Origin: Apostichopus japonicus | Taxonomy: Eukaryota; Echinodermata; Holothuroidea; Aspidochirotida; Stichopodidae | Reading direction: 5' to 3' | Length of the DNA: 64,000 bases | Assembly: GCF_037975245.1 (NCBI RefSeq) | Contig: NC_092565.1 | Location: forward strand, 22,959,499 to 23,023,498 | Shown here: piece after piece, positions 11,745 to 23,720 of the stretch | Layout: each line of letters begins with the position of its first letter | How positions within the stretch are numbered: the stretch's first letter is position 1 | The notes under the pieces: generated by a model | The model's database searches: none | The model's input: only the letters and a program-made list of their open reading frames with translations | What the model was told of the DNA's origin: nothing | Position numbers and translations under genes: made by a program

Positions 11745-14700
11745 CTCGAAACGCGCGGTAATGTGTTATGATCCAAACGTATTATTATTTCAAAATCGGT
11801 CAATTTGAGTTATCGACCTAGTTAGGAAGTCCGGTTAGCATCAAATCAAAGAAAACAATTTCTTCTTTCACGTGTAATACCTACTATCGGTAACAAAGCC
11901 GATTTTTTTGACCAAAAGTGGCCTAAACATTTTAAAATATTGATATATTTTTTTCTTCTTCAAAATCAATTAATTTTAGTTATGGAGCCTACTGGCATGT
12001 CTGGTTAGCACCACATTAAAGTAGAAAGGTTCCTCTTTCACGTGGTATACCTCTACTATCGGTAACAAAAATGATTTCTTGACCAAAAATGGCCTTAAAG
12101 TTTTAACCCCGATACGGACATCTCTAAACGCGCTGGATATACGTAATGTGTAATGATAAGAAAAATGGTTAATTTTTATTTTTTCAAAATCGATTAACTT
12201 TAGTTATGGAGCCTACTGGCATGTCCGGTTAGCACCACATTAAAGTAGACAGGTTCATCTTTCACGTGGTATACCTCTACTATCGGTAACAAAAATGATT
12301 TCTTGACCAAATATGGCCTTAAAGTTTTAACCCCGATACGGACATCTCTAAACGCGCTGTATATACGTTATGTGTAATGATCAGATAAATTTATAATTTT
12401 TCTTTTTTTCAAAATCAATTAACTTTAGTTATGGAGCCTACTGGCATGTCCGGTTAGCACCACATTAAAGTAGACAGGTTCATCTTTCACGTGGTATACC
12501 TCTACTATCGGTAACAAAAATGATTTCTTGACCAAAAATGGCCTTAAAGTTTTAACCCCGATACGGACATCTCTAAACGCGCTGTATATACGTAATGTGT
12601 AATGATAAGAAAAATGGTTAATTTTATTTTTTTCAAAATCGATTAACTTTAGTTATGGGGCCTACTGGCATGTCCGGTTAGCACCACATTAAAGTAGACA
12701 GGTTCATCTTTCACGTGGTATACCTCTACTATCGGTAACAAAAATGATTTCTTGACCAAAAGTGACCTTGAAGTTTTAACCCCGATACAGACCCTTCTCT
12801 AAACGCGCTGTATATACGTTATGTGTAATGATCAGAAAAATTTATGATTTTTATTTTTTTCAAAATCGATTAACTTTAGTTATGGAGCCTACTAGGATGT
12901 CCGAATAGGACCACATTAAAGTAGACAGGTTCATCTTTCACGTGGTATACCTCTACTATCGGTAACAAAAATGATTTCTTGACCAAAAATGGCCTTAAAG
13001 TTTTAACCCCGATACGGACATCTCTAAACGCGCTGTATATACGTAATGTGTAATGATAAGAAAATTGGTTAATTTTTATTTTTTCAAAATCGATTTACTT
13101 TAGTTATGGAGCCTACTGGCATGTCCGGTTAGCATCACATTAAAGTAGACAGGTTCATCTTTCACGTGGTATACCTCTACTATCGGTAACAAAAATGATT
13201 TCTTGACCAAAAATGGCCTTAAAGTTTTAACCCCGATACGGACATCTCTAAACGCGCTGTATATAATGTGTAATGATAAGAAAAATGGTTAATTTTTATT
13301 TTTTTCAAAATCGATTAACTTTAGTTATGGAGCCTACTGGCATGTCCGGTTAGCATCACATTAAAGTAGACAGGTTCATCTTTCACGTGATATACCTCTA
13401 CTATCGGTAACAGAAATGATTTCTTGACCAAAAATGGCCTTAAAATTTTAACCCCGATACGGACATCTCTAAACGCGCTGTATATACGTAATGTGTAATG
13501 ATCAGAATTTCTTTTTTTTCTTCAAAATCGTTTAACTTTAGTTATGGAGCCTACTAGGATGTCCGAATAGGACCACATTAAAGTGGAAAGGTTCCTCTTT
13601 CACGTGGTATACCTCTACTATCGGTAACAAAAATGATTTCTTGACCAAAAGTGACCTTAAAGTTTTAACCCCGATACAGACCCTTCTCTAAACGCGCTGT
13701 ATATACGTTATGTGTAATGATCAGAATTTCTTTTTTTTTTCAAAATCGATTAACTTTAGTTATGGAGCCTACTGGCATGTCCGGTTAGCACCACATTAAA
13801 GTAGACAGGTTCCTCTTTCACGTGGTATACCTCTACTATCGGTAACAAAACTGATTTCTTGACCAAAAGTGACCTTAAAATTTTAACCCCAATACAGACC
13901 CTTCTCTAAAGGCGCTGTATATACGTTATGTGTAATGATCAGAAAAATTTATGATTTTTATTTTTTTCAAAATCGATTAACTTTAGTTATGGAGCCTACT
14001 AGGATGTCCGAATAGGACCACATTAAAGTAGACAGGTTCATCTTTCACGTGGTATACCTCTACTATCGGTAACAAAAATGATTTCTTGACCAAAAATGGC
14101 CTTAAAGTTTTAACCCCGATACGGACATCTCTAAACGCGCTGTATATATACGTAATGTGTAATGATAAGAAAATTGGTTAATTTTTATTTTTTCAAAATC
14201 GATTTACTTTAGTTATGGAGCCTACTAGGATGTCAGAATAGGACCATATTAAAGTAGACAGGTTCATCTTTCACGTGGTATACCTCTACTATCGGTAACA
14301 AAAATGATTTCTTGACCAAAAATGGCCTTAAAGTTTTAACCCCGATACGGACATCTCTAAACGCGCTGTATATACGTAATGTGTAATGATAAGAAAATTG
14401 GTTAATTTTTATTTTTTCAAAATCGATTTACTTTAGTTATGGAGCCTACTGGCATGTCCGTTTAGCACCACATTAAAGTAGACAGGTTCATCTTTCACGT
14501 GATATACCTCTACTATCGGTAACAAAAATGATTTCTTGACCAAAAGTGGCCTTAAAGTTTTAACCCCGATACGGACATCTCTAAACGCGCTGTATATACG
14601 TAATGTGTAATGATCAGAAAAATGGTTAATTTTTATTTTTTTTCAAAATCGATTAACTTTAGTTATGGAGCCTACTAGGATGTCCGGTTAGCACCACATT

Positions 14701-15735
14701 GAAGTAGAAAGGTTCCTCTTTTACGTGGTATACCTCTACTATCGGTAACAAAAATGATTTCTTGACCAAAAATGACCTTTAAGTTTTAACCCCGATACGG
14801 ACATCTCTAAACGCGCTGTATATACGTAATGTGTAATGATCAGAAAAATGGTTAATTTTTATTTTTTTTCAAAATCGATTAACTTTAGTTATGGAGCCTA
14901 CTAGGATGTCCGGTTAGCACCACATTAAAGTACAAAGGTTCCTCTTTTACGTGGTATACCTCTACTATCGGTAACAAAACTGATTTCTTGACCAAAAATG
15001 GCCTTAAAGTTTTAACCCCGATACGGACATCTCTAAACGTGCTGTATATACGTAATGTGTAATGATAAGAAAAATGGTTAATTTTTATTTTTTCAAAATC
15101 GATTAACTTTAGTTATGGAGCCTACTGGCATGTCCGGTTAGCACCACATTAAAGTAGACAGGTTCATCTTTCACGTGGTATACCTCTACTATCGGTAACA
15201 AAAATGATTTCTTGACCAAAAATGGCCTTAAAGTTTTAACCCCGATACGGACATCTCTAAACGCGCTGTATATACGTAATGTGTAATGATAAGAAAAATG
15301 GTTAATTTTTATTTTTTTCAAAATCGATTAACTTTAGTTATGGAGCCTACTGGCATGTCCGGTTAGCACCACATTAAAGTAGACAGGTTCATCTTTCACG
15401 TGGTATACCTCTACTATCGGTAACAAAAATGATTTCTTGACCAAAAGTGACCTTAAAGTTTTAACCCCGATACAGACCCTTGTCTAAAGGCGCTGTATAT
15501 ACATTATGTGTAATGATCAGAATTTCTTCTTTTTTTCAAAATCGATTAACTTTAGTTATGGAGCCTACTGGCATGTCCGGTTAGCACCACATTAAAGTAG
15601 AAAGGTTCCTCTTTCACGTGGTATACCTCTACTATCGGTAACAAAATGATTTCTTGACCAAAAGTGGCCTTAAAGTTTTAACCCTGATACGGACATCTCT
15701 AAACGCGCTGTATATACGTTATGTGTAATGATCCA
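11745..15735 (+). repeat. Left arm: ~18 tandem copies of a ~224-bp unit
   Basis: The marker word CTCTACTATCGGTAAC starts at 12051, 12275, 12500, 12724, 12951, 13175, 13396, 13613, 13831, 14058, 14284, 14508, 14734, 14960, 15184, 15409 and 15627. A divergent first copy is near 11881. Spacings run from 217 to 227 bp. Each unit has an A/T tract, a CAAAATCGATTAACTTTAG segment, TATGGAGCCTACT, GTCCGGTTAGCACCACATT, CACGTGGTATACC and AACGCGCTGTATATACG. Internal copies look very similar by eye; the outermost copy is degenerate, as expected at an array edge. No gene or Pol III box is evident in the unit. Confidence 0.95.
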
Positions 15736-16345
15736 AAAAATGATTAATTCCTGTGTGGGCAATTGGGCCTTTGAGGTTGCTGCATGGGTCCCGTTACAGT
15801 TAAAATATGAAGTCGTTGCTATTTTTGGATACCGCAATGTCCAATAGGGCCAACACCTTTAAACGAATTATCCTGCTTTTTGTTAACATAATCAAATCAC
15901 GTGTGGGCCATGGGCCCTTGAGGTTGTCTGGGGCATGGTAGAGGATAAATTTGTAGTCATAGGTTTTTCTTTTTTTAATACCCGACAACCTTATGGTCCA
16001 GCGCCAATAAAAAGAAATCATCCTGCTCTCTTTTCACATGATTAAATCATGTGTGGGCCACGGGCCCTTTCTGGCTGCTGTATGGGTCCTGGTACATCAT
16101 AAAGTTGTTGTTATTAGTATTTTTGGATACCCCAATTTCCAAAGGGTCCAATGCCACTTTAAGAATCACCCTGCTCTCATTTCACATAAATGAATCATAT
16201 GTGGGCCACAGGCCTTTTTTGGTTGCTGCCTGCATGGGCCCATGTACATCATAAAGTTGCTGTAATTAGTATTTTGGGACACCCCAATGTTTAACTGGTG
16301 TACCGCAAAATGAATTATCCTTGTCTCTTTTCGCATGATTAATAC
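15736..16345 (+). repeat. Inner tandem family, left half of central palindrome (~150-bp unit)
   Basis: About four units, each carrying GTGTGGGCC, GGGCCC, a TGGATACC-type segment and CACATGATTAAATCA, begin near 15752, 15902, 16052 and 16200. This family is unrelated in sequence to the 224-bp unit. The first unit is mirrored closely by 16968-17111 on the other side of the centre. A degenerate further unit may extend to about 16480. Confidence 0.85.
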
Positions 16346-16744
16346 CATTTTGATGGGCCCTTCTGCAGGGCCCGTCACAAGGTACAATTACTGTCATTGC
16401 TATGGTTCTAAAAGTATCTTACTTTGAGTTTTATCCAGCGCTTTTGCCTTGCGTCTTTCACATGATTAAATCAACATTTGAGCCCCCCATTTTAATTGAA
16501 GGCACATTTAGACTACATACACGCACATTGTGTGGCACGGCAGCAACACATAACCTTGAATCCTGGTCATAAACGGACATAAGCTGCCCATTAAACCCTC
16601 TGTCTCTTTTCAAATCTTCTGGGTTCCCGGTCCAGTTGAGTATTGAATCGATGCAGACTGGGTTGAAAGTAAACACGGGCCAAGTGCAGTGCAATGCAAT
16701 AAACTAGGCTCACATCACTGCAAGATGCGAGCCATCATAATGAC
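16346..16744. other. Centre of the inner palindrome (unique loop)
   Basis: Mostly single-copy sequence between the two halves of the inner inverted repeat. It ends in a perfect TGACGTCA palindrome at 16741-16748 (the CRE consensus). Short open frames here have no recognisable content. Confidence 0.6.
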
Positions 16745-17147
16745 GTCACAGGTCGATTTACTGCAAATTTATCCTCTACCATGGCCCAGACAACCTCAAG
16801 GGCCCATGGCCCACGCGTGATTTGATCATGTGCAAAGACACAAGGATTATTCTATAGTTGCATTGGACCCTTTATACATTGGAGAAACCAAAAAATACCA
16901 TCTACGACTTTTATCTGTACCGGGCCCCAGGCAACAGCCATAAAGTGCCCATGGCCCACACATGATTTGATTATGTTAACAAAATCAGGATAATTCTTTA
17001 GAGGTGTTGGCCATATTGGACATTGCGGTATCTAAAAATACCAACGACTTCATTTTTAACTGTAACGGGGCCCATGCAGCAACCTCAAAGGCCCAATTGC
17101 CCACACAGGAATTAATCATTTTTTGGATCATTACACATAACGTATAT
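16745..17147 (-). repeat. Inner tandem family, right half of central palindrome
   Basis: About two and a half units of the ~150-bp family in reverse orientation. GGGCCCATGGCCCAC and TGCCCATGGCCCACACATG are the reverse of the left-half unit starts. The stretch ends with part of a 224-bp unit (ATCATTACACATAACGTATA), so the mirror symmetry includes the junction between the two repeat families. Confidence 0.85.
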
Positions 17148-17363
17148 ATATGTTGAATTTGACATGTTGATAGACGTAATGACATATTGGTATTTTGTCT
17201 CGATATGTTCATATGGAATTGTAACATGTTGATATCGAATTGGACATATATATTAACTTGGACACTCCACTTTCTTTTTCGACATTTATGGAACGTTTGG
17301 CTCTCCGTACTCTTCGACTGTCTTTGTGTTATGTTTTCTCTTAGTTTTGTATGAACTGATCAT

Positions 17364-17633
17364 CTAATCACTGTATCGTCTCTGTATTCCAATCAAGTCT
17401 TGGTAATAAACAGAAAGTAATTCATCAATTCTTTTCATGTTGCGATCACTCAGCTGATTAGATTTAAGAACTTTCATTCTCGATTCAGCATGACCAATTG
17501 TTCGTGGTACCGAAACTTTACGAACGTTTCTGGTAATACTATTTATATCTACATCTATATTAGTATGTCGGTTCAAGTCACCGAGAAGTAACCCAGACCA
17601 AAAAGCAGATGACGGTAATAAAACAGTCTCCAT
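17364..17633 (-). other. Possible coding remnant in the foldback spacer, family not recognised
   Basis: An 89-codon open frame with ATG at 17631-17633. The predicted peptide is not low-complexity: it has a hydrophobic FWSGLLLGDLNRHTNID segment followed by a basic, helix-like HAESRMKVLKSNQLSDRNMK and a tail ending DLIGIQRRYSD. This balance of residues is more protein-like than the other short frames in the transposon block. I do not recognise the family. The nested hAT sits immediately upstream on this strand and may have cut off a 5' part. It could equally be chance. Confidence 0.25.
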
Positions 17634-17693
17634 GATTCTTTCATAAGTACTGGAGAGTAAAATAGATTGGGATCATACATTTGTTCTTGTATT

Positions 17694-18694
17694 CACTGGC
17701 GGATCCAAGGGGGGGGGCCAAGGGGGGCCATGGCCCCCCAAAGGTGAGCAAAAAAGTGTTTCCGAACATCCGCTAAATCGTATGATTGGAAATTAAAAAA
17801 ATCGAGAGGAATAGCAGTGGTAGACTAATCTAAACCTTTTCGTTTTCTGGTTTAAAATTAAATGCAGAGCTCCCAACTGACCCGCAATTCGCGGGAATTA
17901 GACCCGCAGTCTAACACCCAAACCCGCTGACCCGCACAAGCGTCCGAAAAAACCGCATTGTAATTGTCAAGTATACATAAAAAAATTTGCATCGAATTTT
18001 GACTTAGCAACCATCATTTCTTTAGCATTTAGCATAATAGAGTATAAAACCTCCTTTACAGCATCATTTGAACCTTTGAATTGGGGCGAGCAGCGAACAT
18101 TTTCATGCCACGGGAAAGAATGAATTATCACCTACTATTCAATTTATTGATGTTACACAAAAAAAAATGCATATTTCTCAGAAAATTTTGGGTGACAAAA
18201 GCCTTTCTAAGTGCCACCATTTTACATGTAGGCATCACCAGGATTCCAAAAAAAATCAATAGGGGAGGGGGACCCCCTCCCCTTATACCCCTCCCCCAGG
18301 ACGGCGATTCGTGGCATGGACCAGCATTTGCCTTCTCAAGAGTTGGGAGCTATGTAAATGTATGAGCATGAGGATTTACAGTTTAACACCATTTTGCAGT
18401 TACAGGCTGGTTGTAAGAAATTTATAACCTATGAGAAATAAAATTTCTTGAGAAAGATGATCCCAACTTTGTTTTATAAATATTTTAGAAAATTACACCT
18501 GGGAAACATTTTTTTTAGAAGTAAATTAACATCACCATTGTACACTTTTGTCGCACCAAATTGCATCTGAGGGCATTCAGCAATAGAAAATTTTCCAAAT
18601 GGGAGGGGGGCACCCCCTCCCCTTAGACCCCTCCCTCATATCACTCTAATGCCACTTTGGCCCCTCCCAAACAGAGGCCCTGGATCCGCCAGTG
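17694..18694. mobile_element. Nested hAT-type MITE, 1001 bp
   Basis: The left terminus CACTGGCGGATCCAAG and the reverse complement of the right terminus, CACTGGCGGATCCAGG, differ at one base of 16. CTTGTATT is duplicated exactly on both sides (17686-17693 and 18695-18702), the 8-bp duplication typical of hAT. G-rich sub-terminal DNA lies on the left. Two similar C/G-rich blocks (18258-18300 and 18598-18640) lie inside, each with CCCCCTCCCCTTA. There is no transposase, so it is non-autonomous. It is the youngest layer seen inside the foldback. Confidence 0.9.
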
Positions 18695-19211
18695 CTTGTA
18701 TTTGATATGCTACTGGATGTAACTAAGTGTGAATATAGGGTTTGTCATGTCTCATAGAGAGTCTGTATAACTTATAAGACGTTTTATTGTTGTGATAATA
18801 TTACAAATTATACTTTTACAAAGAGGTAATGAGAAGAGAGATTAATATCGTCAGTCATTCTTTAGAACCTCAAGATCATACTGCAGGATGATTCGTACTT
18901 GTTAACAAAAGTATCCGATCGTGTGTTAAATGTACAATGTATTCCACACAGACTTCATGTGGTTATATGTGGTCTTATGGTACGATGTGAAGATTTTCTT
19001 GTCATGCCTCAAAAAGGTAAATGACTAACTTGTTTTGAAAGAAAATACAGTACGACGAAAAGTTATCAATTTTATTTGATTACATATTTTGTCTATATAG
19101 TCTGATATTTCGGTACAGGTGGAGCACAGAAGTAGATTTGATACAAAGAGTAGCTATGGAGCACAAATATTCAGTTTGTTCCGACAAGAAGGACAAAATT
19201 GAATCATAAAT

Positions 19212-22200
19212 AAATCGAATCAAGAAATCAGTTTTGTTAGGGGTCTGTATCAGGGTTAAAACTTTAAGGTCACTTTTGGTCAAGAAATCATTTTTGTTAC
19301 CGATAGTAGAGGTATACCACGTAAAAGAGGAACCTTTCTACTTCAATGTGGTGCTAACCGGACATCCTAGTAGGCTCCATAACTAAAGTTAATCGATTTT
19401 GAAAAAAAATAAAAATTAACCATTTTTCTGATCATTACACATTACGTATATACAGCGCGTTTAGAGATGTCCGTATCGGGGTTAAAACTTCAAGGTCACT
19501 TTTGGTCAAGAAATCATTTTTGTTACCGATAGTAGAGGTATACCACGTAAAAGAGGAACCTTTCTACTTCAATGTGGTGCTAACCGGACATCCTAGTAGG
19601 CTCCATAACTAAAGTTAATCGATTTTGAAAAAAATAAAAATCATAAATTTTTCTGATCATTACACATAACGTATATACAGCGCGTTTAGAGAAGGGTCTG
19701 TATCGGGGTTAAAATTTCAAGGTCATTTTTGGTCAAGAAATCATTTTTGTTACCGATAGTAGAGGCATACCACGTGAAAGATGAACCTGTCTACTTTAAT
19801 GCGGTGCTAACCGGACATGCCAGTAGGCTCCATAACTAAAGTTAATCGATTTTGAAAAAATAAAAATTAACCATCTTTCTTATCATTACACATTACGTAT
19901 ATACAGCGCGTTTAGAGATGTCCGTATCGGGGTTAAAACTTTAAGGCCATTTTTGGTCAAGAAATCATTTTTGTTACCGATAGTAGAGGTATACCACGTA
20001 AAAGAGGAACCTTTCTACTTCAATGTGGTGCTAACCGGACATCCTAGTAGGCTCCATAACTAAAGTTAATCGATTTTGAAAAAAAATAAAAATTAACCAT
20101 TTTTCTGATCATTACACATTACGTATATACAGCGCGTTTAGAGATGTCCGTATCGGGGTTAAAACTTCAAGGTCATATTTGGTCAAGAAATCATTTTTGT
20201 TACCGATAGTAGAGGTATACCACGTAAAAGAGGAACCTTTCTACTTCAATGTGGTCCTATTCGGACATCCTAGTAGGCTCCATAACTAAAGTTAATCGAT
20301 TTTGAAAAAAATAAAAATCATAAATTTTTCTGATCATTACACATAACGTATATACAGCGCCTTTAGAGAAGGGTCTGTATCGGGGTTAAAACTTTAAGGT
20401 CATTTTTGGTCAAGAAATCATTTTTGTTACCGATAGTAGAGGTATACCACGTAAAAGAGGAACCTTTCTACTTTAATGTGGTGCTAACCGGACATCCTAG
20501 TAGGCTCCATAACTAAAGTAAATCGATTTTGAAAAAAATAAAAATTATAAATTTTTCTGATCATTACACATTACGTATATACAGCGCATTTAGAGAAGGG
20601 TCTGTATCGGGGTTAAAACTTCAAGGTCACTTTTGGTCAAGAAATCAGTTTTGTTACCGATAGTAGAGGTATATCACGTGAAAGATGAACCTGTCTACTT
20701 TAATGTGATGCTAACCGGACATGCCAGTAGGCTCCATAACTAAAGTAAATCGATTTTGAAAAAATAAAAATTAACCAATTTTCTTATCATTACACATTAC
20801 GTATATACAGCGCGTTTAGAGATGTCCGTATCGGGGTTAAAACTTTAAGGCCATTTTTGGTCAAGAAATCATTTTTGTTACCATAGTAGAGGTATACCAC
20901 GTGAAAGATGAACCTGTCTACTTTAATGCGGTGCTAACCGGACATGCCAGTAGGCTCCATAACTAAAGTTAATCGATTTTGAAAAAATAAAAATTAACCA
21001 TTTTTCTTATCATTACACATTACGTATATACAGCGCGTTTAGAGATGTCCGGATCGGGGTTAAAACTTTAAGGCCATTTTTGGTCAAGAAATCAGTTTTG
21101 TTACCGATAGTAGAGGTATACCACGTAAAAGAGGAACCTTTCTACTTCAATGTGGTGCTAACCGGACATCCTAGTAGGCTCCATAACTAAAGTTAATGGA
21201 TTTTGAAGAAAGAAAAAAAATCATTTTTTGGATCATTACACCTTAGATATACAGCGCGTTTAGAGATGTCCGTATCGGGGTTAAAATTTAAGGCCACTTT
21301 TGGTCAAGAAATCATTTTTGTTACCGATAGTAGAGGTATACCACGTGAAAGATGAACCTGTCTACTTTAATGTGATGCTAACCGGACATGCCAGTAGGCT
21401 CCATAACTAAAGTAAATCGATTTTGAAAAAATAAAAATTAACCAATTTTCTTATCATTACACATTACGTATATACAGCGCGTTTAGAGATGTCCGTATCG
21501 GGGTTAAAACTTTAAGGCCATTTTTGGTCAAGAAATCATTTTTGTTACCGATAGTAGAGGTATACCACGTGAAAGATGAACCTGTCTACTTTAATGCGGT
21601 GCTAACCGGACATGCCAGTAGGCTCCATAACTAAAGTTAATCGATTTTGAAAAAATAAAAATTAACCATTTTTCTTATCATTACACATTACGTATATACA
21701 GCGCGTTTAGAGATGTCCGTATCGGGGTTAAAACTTTAAGGCCATTTTTGGTCAAGAAATCAGTTTTGTTACCGATAGTAGAGGTATACCACGTAAAAGA
21801 GGAACCTTTCTACTTCAATGTGGTGCTAACCGGACATCCTAGTAGGCTCCATAACTAAAGTTAATCGATTTTGAAAAAAAATAAAAATTAACCATTTTTC
21901 TGATCATTACACATTACGTATATACAGCGCGTTTAGAGATGTCCGTATCGGGGTTAAAACTTCAAGGTCATATTTGGTCAAGAAATCATTTTTGTTACCG
22001 ATAGTAGAGGTATACCACGTAAAAGAGGAACCTTTCTACTTCAATGTGGTCCTATTCGGACATCCTAGTAGGCTCCATAACTAAAGTTAATCGATTTTGA
22101 AAAAAATAAAAATCATAAATTTTTCTGATCATTACACATAACGTATATACAGCGCCTTTAGAGAAGGGTCTGTATCGGGGTTAAAACTTTAAGGTCACTT

Positions 22201-23720
22201 TTGGTCAAGAAATCATTTTTGTTACCGATAGTAGAGGTATACCACGTAAAAGAGGAACCTTTGTACTTCAATGTGGTGCTAACCGGACATCCTAGTAGGC
22301 TCCATAACTAAAGTTAATCGATTTTGAAAAAAATAAAATTAACCATTTTTCTGATCATTACACATAACGTATACACAGCGCGTTTAGAGAAGGGTCTGTA
22401 TCGGGGTTAAAACTTCAAGGTCACTTTTGGTCAAGAAATCATTTTTGTTACCGATAGTAGAGGTATACCACGTAAAAGAAGAACCTTTCTACTTTAATGT
22501 GGTGCTAACCGGACATCCTAGTAGGCTCCATAACTAAAGTAAATCGATTTTGAAAAAAATAAAAATCATAAAATTTTCTGATCATTACACATAACGTATA
22601 TACAGCGCGTTTAGAGAAGGGTCTGTATCGGGGTTAAAACTTCAAGGTCACTTTTGGTCAAGAAATCATTTTTGTTACCGATAGTAGAGGTATACCACGT
22701 AAAAGAGGAACCTTTGTACTTTAATGTGGTGCTAACCGGACATCCTAGTAGGCTCCATAACTAAAGTTAATCGATTTTGAAAAAAATAAAAATTAACCAT
22801 TTTTCTTATCATTACACATTACGTATATACGGCGCGTTCAGAGATGTCCGTATCGGGGTTAAAACTTTAAGGCCATTTTTGGTCAAGAAATCATTTTTGT
22901 TACCGATAGTAGAGGTATACCACGTAAAAGAGGAACCTTTCTACTTTAATGTGGTGCTAACCGGACATCCTAGTAGGCTCCATAACTAAAGTTAATGGAT
23001 TTTGAAGAAAGAAAAAAAAATCATTTTTTGGATCATTACACCTTAGATATACAGCGCGTTTAGAGATGTCCGTATCGGGGTTAAAATTTAAGGCCACTTT
23101 TGGTCAAGAAATCATTTTTGTTACCGATAGTAGAGGTATACCACGTGAAAGAGGAACATTTCTACTTTAATGTGGTGCTAACCGGACATGCCAGTAGGCT
23201 CCATAACTAAAGTTAATCGATTTTGAAAAAAAAAAAAAATTAACCATTTTTCTGATCATTACACATTACGTATATACAGCGCGTTTAGAGATGTCCGGAT
23301 CGGGGTTAAAACTTTAAGGCCATATTTGGTCAAGAAATCATTTTTGTTACCGATGGTAGAGGTATACCACGTGAAAGAAGTACCGTTCTACTTTAATGTG
23401 GTGCTAACCGGACATCCTAGTAGGCTCCATAACTAAAGTTAATCGATTTTGAAGGGAAAAAAATCATTTTCTTAGAACATTACACCTTAGATACAGCGCG
23501 TTTAGTGATGTCCGTATCGGGGTTAAAACTTTAAGGCCACTTTTGGTCAAGAAATCATTTTTGTTACCGATAGTAGAGGTATACCACGTGAAAGATGAAC
23601 CTGTCTACTTTAATATGATGCTAACCAGACATCCTAGTAGGCTCCATAACTAAAGTTAATCGATTTTGAAAAAAAATCATTTTTCTGATCATTACACATT
23701 AAGTATATACAGCGCGTTTG
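19212..23720 (-). repeat. Right arm: ~20 tandem copies of the ~224-bp unit, inverted
   Basis: The reverse-complement marker GTTACCGATAGTAGAGG recurs, with the CGATAG word at 19301, 19527, 19754, 19978, 20204, 20431, 20658, 20882 (1-bp loss), 21105, 21325, 21549, 21773, 21999, 22226, 22452, 22679, 22904, 23125, 23351 and 23578. Spacings are 220-227 bp. The units match those of the left arm but run in the opposite direction, so the two arms could pair over about 4 kb. Some units carry distinctive variants that recur 8 units apart (see findings). Confidence 0.95.

Larger units (their letters stand above)
17148..19211. mobile_element. Spacer or insertion that interrupts the foldback right arm
   Basis: A ~2.06-kb block lies between a partial 224-bp unit ending at about 17147 and array sequence that resumes at about 19212. 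Its left end is rich in TGTTGA/GACATG words. Its right part (18703-19211) is AT-rich and featureless. It contains a 1-kb hAT and a possible coding remnant. It could be the true loop of the foldback or a later insertion. I cannot find a target duplication, because the junction lost about 16 bp of the unit. Confidence 0.5.

Noticed and set aside
15109-15321. 70-codon open frame recurring in the 224-bp unit (also 22777-22989), apparently a repeated peptide gene
   Set aside because: It appears only in units whose A/T tract and indels happen to leave the frame open. Unit length is usually not a multiple of three, there is no start context or splice pattern, and the composition is that of the satellite.
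11745-15735. CRISPR-like array of repeats and spacers
   Set aside because: Copies are contiguous similar units without unique spacers, the unit is ~224 bp, and the surrounding genes are spliced animal genes.
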